Notes under the pieces: model-generated | Database searches by the model: none | Told to the model about the DNA's origin: nothing | What the model saw: only the letters and a program-made list of their open reading frames with translations | Position numbers and translations under genes: made by a program | Origin: UBA6022 sp036382575 | Lineage (GTDB): Bacteria > Patescibacteriota > Saccharimonadia > Saccharimonadales > Saccharimonadaceae | DNA length: 64,000 nucleotides | Direction: 5' to 3' | NCBI GenBank assembly: GCA_036382575.1 | Contig: DASVHL010000033.1 | Coordinates: 1-64,000, forward strand | Shown: piece after piece, positions 15,633 to 24,618 of the stretch | Layout: every line of letters begins with the position of its first letter | How positions within the stretch are numbered: the stretch's first letter is position 1

Positions 15633-16040
15633 CTACTGCTTACTTTCCATGTTAGGCGGTTGGTAAACAGAAACATCCTGAGCTAAGTCGTCGCCAAGAC
15701 CAAGTTCACCTAGGCGACGTGTCACAACTTCAGATCGCTCGTATGGATCACGTTCGGCAGCAAGTTTTTGCTGTGCCTCAACAGATAGTGTCTCTTCGAG
15801 CACAGTCTTTTTTGGAAATGCCAACCGACCCTTAACCATTTCGGGTTTATGACCAACAACGGTTACCTCGCGCTCTCTAATTGGCTGATTATGAGCGTCG
15901 AATGTGTCAACAGGCTTGGAAATATCCCAAATTGCCATCGAATCAATACGGCCATCGTCGCGTAATACTAAAACTTCGTCGCCAACGGCTAGCTGATGTT
16001 CGATTTGTTGTTCGGATTGTCGTGTAAGTTGTTCAGTCAT
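15633..16040 (-). CDS. Hypothetical protein, 135 residues
   Basis: The first gene of the orphan trio. The N-terminal region (VGDEVLVLRDDGRIDSMAIWDIS, about residues 18-40) looks like a small beta-barrel or SH3-like strand pair, and the C-terminal half is charged and helical (AQQKLAAERDPYERSEVVTRRLGELGLGDDL). No catalytic motif or membrane segment is visible. It is followed by the 284-residue gene after 2 nt. The function is unknown. Confidence 0.6.
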   Translation of the reverse strand: MTEQLTRQSEQQIEHQLAVGDEVLVLRDDGRIDSMAIWDISKPVDTFDAHNQPIREREVTVVGHKPEMVKGRLAFPKKTVLEETLSVEAQQKLAAERDPYERSEVVTRRLGELGLGDDLAQDVSVYQPPNMESKQ

Positions 16041-16092
16041 TTTTTTGTTTTTATCTTTTTTAGATTATGTAATGACTATACCATAAGCGTAA

Positions 16093-16121
16093 TAAAAAAG
16101 CAACCCCTTACTAGGGTTGCT
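16093..16121 (-). terminator. Intrinsic terminator of the ctpA-receiver operon
   Basis: An 8-bp stem (16099-16106 with 16114-16121) is followed on the minus strand by six T residues. It lies 25 nt past the stop of the receiver gene. Confidence 0.85.
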
Positions 16122-16145
16122 AAATTATACACGATAATCTTAAGA

Positions 16146-16529
16146 CTAAACCGTCAAACCAAGATGATGTTTGACACGCTCAACGACGTCACCAATCACG
16201 ACCTGTGATTTCACGAGGTAATCATCAACACCGAGGGCTTCAGCACGCTCTTTATCTTTTGGCTGGCTAAGTGCGGTCAGCATAATAATGCGAATATGCG
16301 CCGTTTCAGGAGTGTTACGGAGGATGTCGAGGACATCAAAACCGCTAATCTTTGGCATCATTGCATCGAGCAATATGAGGTCAGGTTTGTAATCAAGAGC
16401 GGCTGACAATGCTTCTTCACCATTGTTTACTTCACGGATATCAAAACCTTCTAGTTCCAAACGTGATTTATAAACGGCAGCGAGGGCAATATCATCTTCG
16501 ACAAGTAGTATTTTTTTCTTTGTATCCAT
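16146..16529 (-). CDS. Single-domain response regulator (CheY-like), downstream of ctpA
   Basis: A 127-residue stand-alone receiver with the complete active site: Asp12-Asp13, phospho-acceptor Asp55 (LILLDAMMPK), Thr85 and Lys107 (YLVKS). It has the same spacing as the receiver at 7541 but clearly different sequence. I chose ATG 16527-16529 because GAGGAA precedes it; the longer frame adds 13 residues that overlap the intergenic region. It follows ctpA by 51 nt and ends with a strong terminator. No kinase is adjacent, so the phospho-donor is unknown. Confidence 0.88.
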   Translation of the reverse strand: MDTKKKILLVEDDIALAAVYKSRLELEGFDIREVNNGEEALSAALDYKPDLILLDAMMPKISGFDVLDILRNTPETAHIRIIMLTALSQPKDKERAEALGVDDYLVKSQVVIGDVVERVKHHLGLTV

Positions 16530-16580
16530 ATCTTCCTCTATAGTACTAAGAACCTGAGAAAAGCACAACGGCCTTCCGGC

Positions 16581-17810
16581 TTAGTTCTCCCCTAGTTGTT
16601 TTTTAGCAGCATCAAGTTGTGGATCCCTGCCAGCATTCACATCCTCAGCAGTCAAATCAACTTTTTGGTTTGGCGCAATGCCCTCTTTGGTAATATTCTT
16701 GCCGTTTGGCGTATACCAACGAGCCACAGTCACCTTTAGAATAGTTCCTGCGCCAAGATCAATCACCTTCTGAACTGTTCCTTTACCGTAGGTCTTTTCA
16801 CCAATTAAGGTAGCCACTTTGTGATCCTGGAGTGCACCAGCCACAATTTCGCTGGCACTGGCGCTACTTGCGTTTACTAGTACAACCGTCGGCAGACCAG
16901 CCAAGATTGGATCACCACCCGATTTAAGCTCTTCAGTTACCTTTCCGTTGACACGTTCTGATACCACCACTTGATCCTTGAGCCATAGCCCTGCCACGTC
17001 CTGAGCTGCTGTCAGATAGCCGCCACCGTTGCCACGAAGATCAAGGATAACCGCACGTACGTTCTGCTGTTTAAAGCTTTGGGCAGCCTGTTTGGCAAGG
17101 TTCGATGTTTCATCATCAAAACGAGAAATTGTTAGCGTACCAACACCGTTTTCGACCGATGACTGAATGCTTGGATTGTTTACGATTGCGCGAGTAATCG
17201 TAAATTCTTTTGGCTCGTTGCCACGTATAACTGACACCTTAACTGTTGTATCAACATCACCACGAATTTTTTCAACAGTTTTTGAGACAGTCCAGTCACC
17301 TGTCGATTCGCCATTAATGCCAACGATTACGTCACCAGCCATCAGACCTGCCTTAGCCGCTGGGTTACCCTCGATCACGCGAATAATGGTCGGTTGATCA
17401 TTTCGCTTGCCCACCTCGGCACCAATACCACCACCGATCTTGCCCGATAGATCGTTATTGAAGTCAGAAGCTTCCTTAGCGTCCATAAAGACCGTGTATT
17501 GATCACCTGCGGCGGCAACCATGCCACGGCTCGCTCCATCAATTAGCTTAGCCTCATCCAATTGACCATCGTAGTTTGCCTTTAGCTGCTGATAAGCCTT
17601 CTGGACAGTTGCTAAATCAAGCGTGCCAGTTTCAACCTTGAACCCAAGTACTGGCGCGATAACACTCAGGATCTCATTGCCGCGCGTACCCGCTACAAAG
17701 CTAATAACTGCAACAATTGCGATGGTTAAGAAATAAATATTTTTTGATATTCCGGTGGTGGCGCGCTCTAAAGGCGTCGCCATAGACTGTTGGTTGGATG
17801 ACACGGACAT
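16581..17810 (-). CDS. ctpA: C-terminal processing peptidase (S41 family, PDZ)
   Basis: The 409-residue protein has an N-terminal membrane anchor (about residues 25-45), a PDZ domain (DQPTIIRVIEGNPAAKAGLMAGDVIVGING) and the S41 catalytic domain. Ser lies in SSASASEIVAG and the Lys in GEKTYGKGTVQ. It cleaves exported proteins outside the membrane. The start ATG 17808-17810 was chosen because a TATAAT (17847-17852) lies inside the longer frame and AGAGGGG precedes this ATG. It sits between the FtsEX-hydrolase genes and a receiver gene; in other bacteria Ctp proteases trim peptidoglycan hydrolases, which fits this context. Confidence 0.92.
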   Translation of the reverse strand: MSVSSNQQSMATPLERATTGISKNIYFLTIAIVAVISFVAGTRGNEILSVIAPVLGFKVETGTLDLATVQKAYQQLKANYDGQLDEAKLIDGASRGMVAAAGDQYTVFMDAKEASDFNNDLSGKIGGGIGAEVGKRNDQPTIIRVIEGNPAAKAGLMAGDVIVGINGESTGDWTVSKTVEKIRGDVDTTVKVSVIRGNEPKEFTITRAIVNNPSIQSSVENGVGTLTISRFDDETSNLAKQAAQSFKQQNVRAVILDLRGNGGGYLTAAQDVAGLWLKDQVVVSERVNGKVTEELKSGGDPILAGLPTVVLVNASSASASEIVAGALQDHKVATLIGEKTYGKGTVQKVIDLGAGTILKVTVARWYTPNGKNITKEGIAPNQKVDLTAEDVNAGRDPQLDAAKKQLGEN

Positions 17811-17905
17811 TCCCCTCTGTTGGTTTACTATAAAATACCTCTTATAATTATAGCGCACCCCGTCGAGGAGTGCGCTATAAAAACCATAATCACATTATTT
17901 ACTGT

Positions 17906-19138
17906 TTACGGGAATCGGAGTAAGACGACGCCAGAATTTTTAACATCCATTGTGCTGTATTGACCAGTGCCATAGAAGTTGTACTGACTGACGTGCATCC
18001 AGTCGCCATTAACTGATTCGACAATCATCACGTGACCGATTGGCGCAAAGTTACCTGAAGCTGGCAGGACGACGACGTCACCTGGCTGTGGATCGTAAAC
18101 GCGGTAGGCGCCGCTGTATGCAGGTGCACTGCGTGGCCAATCCATAGCGTTACCTTGCCCACGGAAGCCATTAACCTGCTTGCCGAAACGGTACTGCAAT
18201 GCCCATGCCACATAGCTAACACATTCACGGTTATACAACTGCCATTCATCGACAATCGCATCGTGACCAAAGCTACAGTAGTTGCGGCCTTGAACTGGAC
18301 TATAGCCGTACCCACCGCCACAAGCACCAAGATTACCACTCCAGTTTGTATACTGGAAGCTACCAACCACACCAGATTGCCCACCACCAGGTCCACTGAG
18401 TAGGCTGCGATAATACGCTGCCTGGCGAGCAGACGCATCAGACATCTGCTGTTGAGCTGCACCAATCAATGATTGATAGGCCGCTTCTTCACCCTTGGTT
18501 TGATCAAGAAGAACTTGCTGCTGTTGCTGATTTGCCGCTAATGCGTTACGTTGAACAGTTTGATTTGCGAGCACTGCTTCGACTTCAGTCTTTGCCTTGC
18601 CTAGCTTCACTTTTTCATCATTAATAGTCTTAATAATATCTTGGAGTTGATCACTCTGTGAAGCTTGTAGCGATTGTTTATCAACGTATTCGCTAATATT
18701 CTTGCTGCTCGCTAGCATCTCAAGTGGTGATACACTATCACCGACATAGCGGTCCGCAAGGACGACACCGAGCGCTATCTTGCTGTCAGCAATCTTTTGC
18801 TCAGCAGCCTTGATATCTTCTTGTAATTTATCAAACTTGGTCTGGTTAAGGTCGATCTGTGTCTGGATGATGTTTTTCTGAACTTCTAATTCATTTACCG
18901 CAGCCTGCAAGCTACCAATCTGTACCTGCAATGCACCGGCCTGTTGTTTGTACTGGTTAATTTTTGACTGCAATGCGTTGATCTGATCATCAAATGGATC
19001 AGCATGCACTTTCGGCATCAACGCGAGAGGCGTCGCAACGCTCATAACGACAGCAGTGGCAACAAGCGCAAACTTGGTGAGTAACCCTGATGTAACTGGT
19101 GTGGCGGACCGTTGCTTCATTACTTTCAATCCTAGCAT
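17906..19138 (-). CDS. Secreted coiled-coil CHAP-domain peptidoglycan hydrolase (PcsB-like)
   Basis: The 410-residue protein has a signal peptide (hydrophobic residues about 22-42, then VHADPF). A long coiled coil (about 48-265, rich in Gln, Lys, Glu), a Gly/Ser linker and a C-terminal CHAP domain (about 300-410) follow. The CHAP catalytic Cys is in NRECVSYVAW and the His in IGHVMIVES. This layout is that of PcsB/CwlO-type division hydrolases, which are activated by FtsEX; ftsE and ftsX lie directly upstream. It probably cleaves septal peptidoglycan. AAGGAGA precedes ATG 19138 at 8-9 nt. Confidence 0.9.
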   Translation of the reverse strand: MLGLKVMKQRSATPVTSGLLTKFALVATAVVMSVATPLALMPKVHADPFDDQINALQSKINQYKQQAGALQVQIGSLQAAVNELEVQKNIIQTQIDLNQTKFDKLQEDIKAAEQKIADSKIALGVVLADRYVGDSVSPLEMLASSKNISEYVDKQSLQASQSDQLQDIIKTINDEKVKLGKAKTEVEAVLANQTVQRNALAANQQQQQVLLDQTKGEEAAYQSLIGAAQQQMSDASARQAAYYRSLLSGPGGGQSGVVGSFQYTNWSGNLGACGGGYGYSPVQGRNYCSFGHDAIVDEWQLYNRECVSYVAWALQYRFGKQVNGFRGQGNAMDWPRSAPAYSGAYRVYDPQPGDVVVLPASGNFAPIGHVMIVESVNGDWMHVSQYNFYGTGQYSTMDVKNSGVVLLRFP

Positions 19139-19182
19139 AAGCAGTATCTCCTTGTCAATTTATGTGTTATCTGTTAAAAGTA

Positions 19183-20163
19183 TTAAATCTTTAAATATCG
19201 TCGTGTTGCGAGTAGTGATGAAATCACGCCAATCAGACCACCCAGGAAGATCATACCGAGTACAACAAACCCAATATATGTCGTTGTCATTTCAAGAGTA
19301 CTCTGGACACTTACCCCGTAGCTGAGTAATTTTTCGCTTGAAGCCTGCAAAAGAATAACACCTAGAACAGTTGCAATGACTGCTGCAATAAATCCGTAGA
19401 CAACTGCCTCAACAAGGAATGGACCGCGGATAAAGCTTCCATCAGCGCCAATCAATTTCATCATCTGAATTTCATCTTTGCGGTTAAAAATGGCCATGCG
19501 AATGGTATTAAAGACAATAAGTGATGAGATAGCGACGAAGACAATACTGGCAACCAACCCGGCCTTTTCGGCAAAGCCTACCCAGCGGCCAATATTGGCA
19601 ATAGCAGACTTACGCTCGCCAGCAAACGATGGTTTACGATTTGCATCAATATTAGCCTTTACTGTGGCGTCTTGTTTTACAAACGCCTCTAATTCTTTGG
19701 TGTCATTAATATCAACGAGTTTGACACGGAATGTGCCCGGGAAACGATTCGTCGACTCATTCAATGCATTCAACACACCGGCATCGTCATTATTAGCTTC
19801 AGCGAAATTGTCACGTGCCTCTTTCGGAGTAATGTAGTCCACGCCCTTCACGGTGCTGAGTTTAGTAAGACCAGACTCAATCTTTTTGACATCTTCATCT
19901 TTAATATCAGTGTTGAGATAGATAGACATGTCGACGTTATCTCGAATAACACCCACAGTATCAAGCAAGACATTACGGGCGGCTAATGTCGTAAAGACAA
20001 CCAGTAATGTAATCGTCATAACAGCAGTTGCTGCAATTGTCAGCCACGCATTACGGCTAAAATTATTTACGCCATAACGGCACATACGAACAAAGGTAAG
20101 CCATTGGCGACGGTTGCGCTTTTGTTGAGCAAACGCTTTGGCGTCTAGTTTTCGTTTGCTCAT
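19183..20163 (-). CDS. ftsX: Cell division protein FtsX
   Basis: The 326-residue permease has one N-terminal helix (about 41-65), an extracytoplasmic domain (about 70-215) and three C-terminal helices (about 220-245, 265-290, 295-320), the standard FtsX topology. With FtsE it transmits ATP hydrolysis across the membrane to activate a peptidoglycan hydrolase. Its ATG overlaps the ftsE stop (ATGA), and the CHAP hydrolase begins 44 nt downstream. Confidence 0.95.
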   Translation of the reverse strand: MSKRKLDAKAFAQQKRNRRQWLTFVRMCRYGVNNFSRNAWLTIAATAVMTITLLVVFTTLAARNVLLDTVGVIRDNVDMSIYLNTDIKDEDVKKIESGLTKLSTVKGVDYITPKEARDNFAEANNDDAGVLNALNESTNRFPGTFRVKLVDINDTKELEAFVKQDATVKANIDANRKPSFAGERKSAIANIGRWVGFAEKAGLVASIVFVAISSLIVFNTIRMAIFNRKDEIQMMKLIGADGSFIRGPFLVEAVVYGFIAAVIATVLGVILLQASSEKLLSYGVSVQSTLEMTTTYIGFVVLGMIFLGGLIGVISSLLATRRYLKI

Positions 20164-20843
20164 TGTTTGTAGCTCCCCTCTGCTTGATCACTGCTGATCT
20201 TACCGTGTTCAAGTGTAACAACGCGGCGTTTTAACTTGTTCACGATCTCAACGTTGTGTGTCGTTAGTAGTACTGTTGTTCCATATTTGTTGATTTTTTC
20301 CAATAGACGAACAATATCCCAGCTGTGTTTTGGATCCAAGTTACCGGTCGGCTCATCTGCGATCAGAATCTTTGGCTGACGCACAACGGCACGAGCAATC
20401 GCGACACGCTGACGCTCACCACCAGATAACTGGTGCGGAAAGTTCTTTTCCTTGCCAACAAGTCCAACTAGTTCAATCACCTTTGGTACGGTATTCTTAA
20501 TTTCGCGGTTGGTCATACCAGCAATTTCAAGTGCGAAAGCAATATTTTCAAAAACTGTACGCTGCGGCAATAGTTTAAAGTCCTGGAAAACCACACCAAT
20601 TTTGCGACGCAGTAGTGGAATATGCTTATCCTTTAGCGTGTCGTAGTCTATACCGCCAACGACGATCTTACCACTAGTCGGTTTTTCCTCACGAGTTAAC
20701 AAACGCAGTAGCGTTGTCTTGCCTGCACCACTGGTCCCTACCAAAATGACAAACTCTTTTGGTTCAACGTGAAGGCTGATTCGGTTCAGTGCCGGTTTTA
20801 AATCTTTACCGTACGACTTGGTGACGCGATCTAATAGAATCAT
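20160..20843 (-). CDS. ftsE: Cell division ATP-binding protein FtsE
   Basis: The 227-residue ABC ATPase contains Walker A (GTSGAGKTT), the signature LSGGERQR and Walker B (KILIADEPTGNLD). The longer frame to 20894 adds 17 residues with no conservation. ATG 20841-20843 gives the canonical start MILLDRVTKSYG and follows a minus-strand TATAAT (20854-20859) by 10 nt. The gene is the head of an ftsE-ftsX-hydrolase unit and is 66 nt downstream of prfB. Confidence 0.95.
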   Translation of the reverse strand: MILLDRVTKSYGKDLKPALNRISLHVEPKEFVILVGTSGAGKTTLLRLLTREEKPTSGKIVVGGIDYDTLKDKHIPLLRRKIGVVFQDFKLLPQRTVFENIAFALEIAGMTNREIKNTVPKVIELVGLVGKEKNFPHQLSGGERQRVAIARAVVRQPKILIADEPTGNLDPKHSWDIVRLLEKINKYGTTVLLTTHNVEIVNKLKRRVVTLEHGKISSDQAEGSYKQ

Positions 20844-20909
20844 TACTTTAGTTATTATAGCATAAGAAGGACGGACGCAAACGGTCCTCTCCACTACTTA
20901 TGCACAGGC

Positions 20910-21995
20910 CTAGTGACTATTAAGATTTGCTTCCAGATACGCAGTCATAAATCCATCAATCTTGCCATCGAGTACACCGCTAGCGTCACGGTCCTCATGT
21001 TTTGTGCGCGTATCTTTGACCATCGTGTAGGGATGCAGTACATAATTACGGATTTGACTTCCCCAACTAGCAGATTCATTTGCCTGTAAGTCACTGATAT
21101 TTTCAGCGTGCTGCTCGAGCTGTAATTGCGCTAATTTTGAACGCAGGATTTTCATCGCCGTTTCTTTGTTCTGCAGCTGCGAACGCTCGTTTTGAATTGC
21201 CACAACGATGCCGGTTGGAATATGCGTCACACGAACCGCACTATCTGTTGTATTAACCGACTGACCGCCATGACCACCAGCCCTATACACATCAATCTTG
21301 AGATCCTTGTCGTCAATCGCCACTTCATCCGGTGTATTGATCTGCGGCAAGATATCAACGAGCGCAAAGCTCGTTTGACGAAGGTTATCGCTATTAAATG
21401 GACTCAGACGCACCAAACGATGCACACCATTTTCTGAGCGTAGTTTTCCGTAGGCATATGGACCAGTTAGTTCAATGACGCTACTCTTAATACCAGCCTC
21501 ATCCGCCGCAGAACGTTCAACAATGGTCGTTTGCATACCAGCCTTTTCCGCCCAGCGAAGATACATCCGCTCGAGCATCTCGGTCCAGTCCTGTGCGTCA
21601 GTACCGCCCGCCCCGGCGCTCAAACGAATAATTGCGTTGTGGTCGTCGTACTGACCATTGAACAGTAGTTCCTTTTTACGCTCAGCTAATTCAGACTCCA
21701 GTGCGGTCAACTGCGTATCAAATTCTTTTGCAAGGCTGTCGTCACCCAGCTCCATCAATTCGCGCATATCATCAACCTGACTACGAAGGATATGCCACGG
21801 CTCTACCATTGACTGTAGGGCTGCCGCCTGTTTGCTTTTCTCTTGCGCATAGGCAGGATTGTTCCAGATTTCAGGCGAAGCTAACTCTGTCTCAACAGCA
21901 CTCAGCTGGGTTGCTTTGGCATCAATCGCCAGCTGTTCATACGCGGCCATGATTGAATCACGCAGTACGTCGAGACGTTTTACCAGCGGCTGCAT
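20910..21995 (-). CDS. prfB: Peptide chain release factor 2
   Basis: The 361-residue protein has the GGQ loop (RAGGHGGQSVNTTDS) and the RF2-type SPF recognition tripeptide (VRLSPFNSD), so it reads UGA and UAA. The reading frame is continuous: there is no programmed frameshift with internal TGA near codon 25, unlike most bacterial prfB genes. The start lies 2 nt after murD, with GAGGAA as RBS inside the murD end. Its presence supports UGA being a stop codon. Confidence 0.96.
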   Translation of the reverse strand: MQPLVKRLDVLRDSIMAAYEQLAIDAKATQLSAVETELASPEIWNNPAYAQEKSKQAAALQSMVEPWHILRSQVDDMRELMELGDDSLAKEFDTQLTALESELAERKKELLFNGQYDDHNAIIRLSAGAGGTDAQDWTEMLERMYLRWAEKAGMQTTIVERSAADEAGIKSSVIELTGPYAYGKLRSENGVHRLVRLSPFNSDNLRQTSFALVDILPQINTPDEVAIDDKDLKIDVYRAGGHGGQSVNTTDSAVRVTHIPTGIVVAIQNERSQLQNKETAMKILRSKLAQLQLEQHAENISDLQANESASWGSQIRNYVLHPYTMVKDTRTKHEDRDASGVLDGKIDGFMTAYLEANLNSH

Positions 21996-21997
21996 AC

Positions 21998-23299
21998 TTA
22001 TGATTCCTCTAGTTTTTCAACAGCAGCAATGAATTGATCACCGCGATCGCCATAGTTCTTGAACATATCAAAGCTCGCACTTGCTGGACTTAGGATAACA
22101 ACATCGCCTGATTGTGCACGCATAGCAGCAGCCTTAACAAAATCACCCATATTGATTGAATCGACGTAGGTAACTGCCGCACCCGCTGCCTTGGCTTGCA
22201 ACAATTCTTTAATCTTTACACCTGTTCGACCCACCGTTATAACAGCCCGCACTGTGTCGCTAGCAATAATTTCATCAACTAAATCAGTGTAGTCAGCCCC
22301 TTTGTCTGATCCACCCAAAATAAGCACTTTCGGCGCATCAAAAGCATGAATAGCCGCAATGGCACTGCCAGGAGTTGTTGCAATGCTATCGTCGAAATAT
22401 GCAACTTCCTGAACATTACGTACAAACCTTAGCCGGTGCGGCAGACCGGTGAACGAGCTTAATCCCATTTCAATAGCCTCTGGTGTTACCGTATTATCCA
22501 ATGCTAATACGGCTGTGATCGCCGCACAGGCATTATCTTGATTATGATAACCCGGAAGCCTCAGAGCCTCAAGCGAACATAGGGCCTGATTGGCATAATA
22601 GAATTGCCCCTCTTGAACCCGGACAGATTGCTCTGTTTGATACGGAATTTGCTGTGCAGTAGAAAGTCTAGCAATCTGTGTAGATGATTGGTTAGACGCA
22701 TTGTAAATTACATAATCTGCCGCTGTTTGATAGCGCGCGATATTCGCTTTGGCCTGAACGTAATTCTCGAAGTCACGGTGAACATCGAGGTGATCTGCTT
22801 CAATCATCAGCACCACTGCAACGTGTGGCGACCGTTCGACGTCCCATAATTGAAAACTGCTCAGTTCATACACGACAATATCATCGGCGTGAACATCAGC
22901 TAAGGTGTCGAGTGCCGGAACGCCAATATTGCCAACGAGATGAACAGTTTTGCCCGCAGAACGAAGCATACTAGTAATCAGGCTACTAGTCGTCCCCTTA
23001 CCCTTGCTGCCAGTGACGCCGATAATAGGTGCGGGGCATTTTTCAAAGAATTCATTTGTTGCAGACCACACTTTTCCATCAGTCTTAATTTTATGTGGCG
23101 CAAGTCCAGCGGTGCGAATCACCAAATCATAACCATTAAGTTTAGCAAACGCGTCTTCACCCACGATCAATGAGGCATCGACAGGCACAGGATGTGATGG
23201 TTGGTGTTCGTCAACAATCACAACTTGATTGTCGGACGTATTCCAATAGCGATAGCTCGATTCACCTTCTACGCCGTAGCCTGCAATTGCGATCTTCAT
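21998..23299 (-). CDS. murD: UDP-N-acetylmuramoyl-L-alanine:D-glutamate ligase
   Basis: The 433-residue Mur ligase has the P-loop GVTGSKGKGTTSS, the central EADHLDVHRDFENY block and the C-terminal domain motif LGGSDKGADY. It adds D-Glu to UDP-MurNAc-L-Ala in the cytoplasm. A GGAG precedes the ATG. It forms a unit with prfB (2-nt gap) and follows the M16 peptidase gene by 9 nt, so secA, M16, murD and prfB are probably one transcript. Confidence 0.93.
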   Translation of the reverse strand: MKIAIAGYGVEGESSYRYWNTSDNQVVIVDEHQPSHPVPVDASLIVGEDAFAKLNGYDLVIRTAGLAPHKIKTDGKVWSATNEFFEKCPAPIIGVTGSKGKGTTSSLITSMLRSAGKTVHLVGNIGVPALDTLADVHADDIVVYELSSFQLWDVERSPHVAVVLMIEADHLDVHRDFENYVQAKANIARYQTAADYVIYNASNQSSTQIARLSTAQQIPYQTEQSVRVQEGQFYYANQALCSLEALRLPGYHNQDNACAAITAVLALDNTVTPEAIEMGLSSFTGLPHRLRFVRNVQEVAYFDDSIATTPGSAIAAIHAFDAPKVLILGGSDKGADYTDLVDEIIASDTVRAVITVGRTGVKIKELLQAKAAGAAVTYVDSINMGDFVKAAAMRAQSGDVVILSPASASFDMFKNYGDRGDQFIAAVEKLEES

Positions 23300-23308
23300 A
23301 ACTCTAGT

Positions 23309-24595
23309 TTACTCCGACTGGAAAAGAGTCGCTAATTTATCGTTTAATTCTACGATCTCTTCTTTTTCGCCGCTACTTACACCGGCCAAAACCCAGGCGT
23401 TACTGCCAATAAATTCACGAGCAGTACTGATGATGCATTCACGGGTTGTTTTACGGATCGAATCAGGTACTTTTTCGTAATCTTTCACGATACCATCTGC
23501 AAAATAACGACCGGTGTAAAAATTGCTAATCTGCGCAACGGTCTGCGCACCCATTTGATAGCGTCCGAGTGCATAGGATTTTGCTGCAACGAGTTCGTCT
23601 TCGGTGATATTACCGTCGAGAACATGTTTGACTTCGCTTACGATAATGTCGAATAACGCACCTGATGTTTCAAGATTCACCTGACCACCAAAATCCCAGC
23701 TACTATCATGGAACCCAACTGATGTGTCGGAAAAGACACCATACGCCAGTCCCTTTTTACGGGCGGCGCCATAAATACGCGAGTGCATCGTCCCAGTCAG
23801 AATCTGATCAAGGCAGTTCATCGCCTCAGCCTCTTCATCATTTAATTCACGTGGCATGGTAATTGAAAGACCAAATGTAAGGTTCGAAGCTTCTTTGCGA
23901 CGAATCAATGTTGGGTTCGCACTTGAAAGAATGTCTTTTGGTACTGCAAAGCGTTCACCAGCCGGCAGTTCCCAATCTTCTAATTGACGACGAATTTCAG
24001 TCATGCGACCCTTTAACTTACCGGCAATCACAAAGCACATATTATTAGCCGTATGCGTACGCTTGTGATGTTCGCGAATATCCGCTAGGCTCACATTTTG
24101 AATCGTCTGCAGTCGCTGCCAGAATGTATAGACATCCTCACCCAGGAGCTGCTGAATTTTTGGCCAAAGTACCCGGTTGTGATTATTTAAATAACCAGTG
24201 AGTTCGCTCTTAACATTGCCCTTTTCAGCCTCAAGCTCTTCTTTATTAAAGCGTGGCTGACAAATCGCCACACGCTGCAACGCAAAGATACGCTCCCACT
24301 CAAAATCTGCGCAGTCAGCTACGTAGACCATCGAAAGATCGCTAGTATAGGCATTGTGATAGGCACCGTTTTTAGTAAAATCAGCCTCGTATTCATGCTC
24401 TGATTTATATTTAGCATTGGCACCGAATGCCATGTGCTCCATGATGTGAGCAGTTTCGTAGATGTCTTTATTGCGGACATAACGATTACCAGCACGGAAC
24501 TGAAATTGAAAGCTCATCACAGTAGCGCCGGGAATATCAATAAAAAGACCGCGGGCTCCGTTTTTTAATCGCACTTCTTGAACGGTGTGTTTCAT
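23309..24595 (-). CDS. M16 family zinc metallopeptidase
   Basis: The 428-residue protein has the inverted zinc motif HxxEH (His50, Glu53, His54) and the downstream Glu in EELEAEKGNVKSEL. It is therefore a catalytic M16 member, about the size of one M16B subunit. M16B enzymes often come as an active/inactive pair; no second copy is adjacent here, so it may work as a homodimer. It has no signal peptide and is likely cytoplasmic. TAGGAAG precedes the ATG. It starts 23 nt after secA. Confidence 0.9.
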   Translation of the reverse strand: MKHTVQEVRLKNGARGLFIDIPGATVMSFQFQFRAGNRYVRNKDIYETAHIMEHMAFGANAKYKSEHEYEADFTKNGAYHNAYTSDLSMVYVADCADFEWERIFALQRVAICQPRFNKEELEAEKGNVKSELTGYLNNHNRVLWPKIQQLLGEDVYTFWQRLQTIQNVSLADIREHHKRTHTANNMCFVIAGKLKGRMTEIRRQLEDWELPAGERFAVPKDILSSANPTLIRRKEASNLTFGLSITMPRELNDEEAEAMNCLDQILTGTMHSRIYGAARKKGLAYGVFSDTSVGFHDSSWDFGGQVNLETSGALFDIIVSEVKHVLDGNITEDELVAAKSYALGRYQMGAQTVAQISNFYTGRYFADGIVKDYEKVPDSIRKTTRECIISTAREFIGSNAWVLAGVSSGEKEEIVELNDKLATLFQSE

Positions 24596-24618
24596 ATGTA
24601 TTTACTTCCTACCACCCG

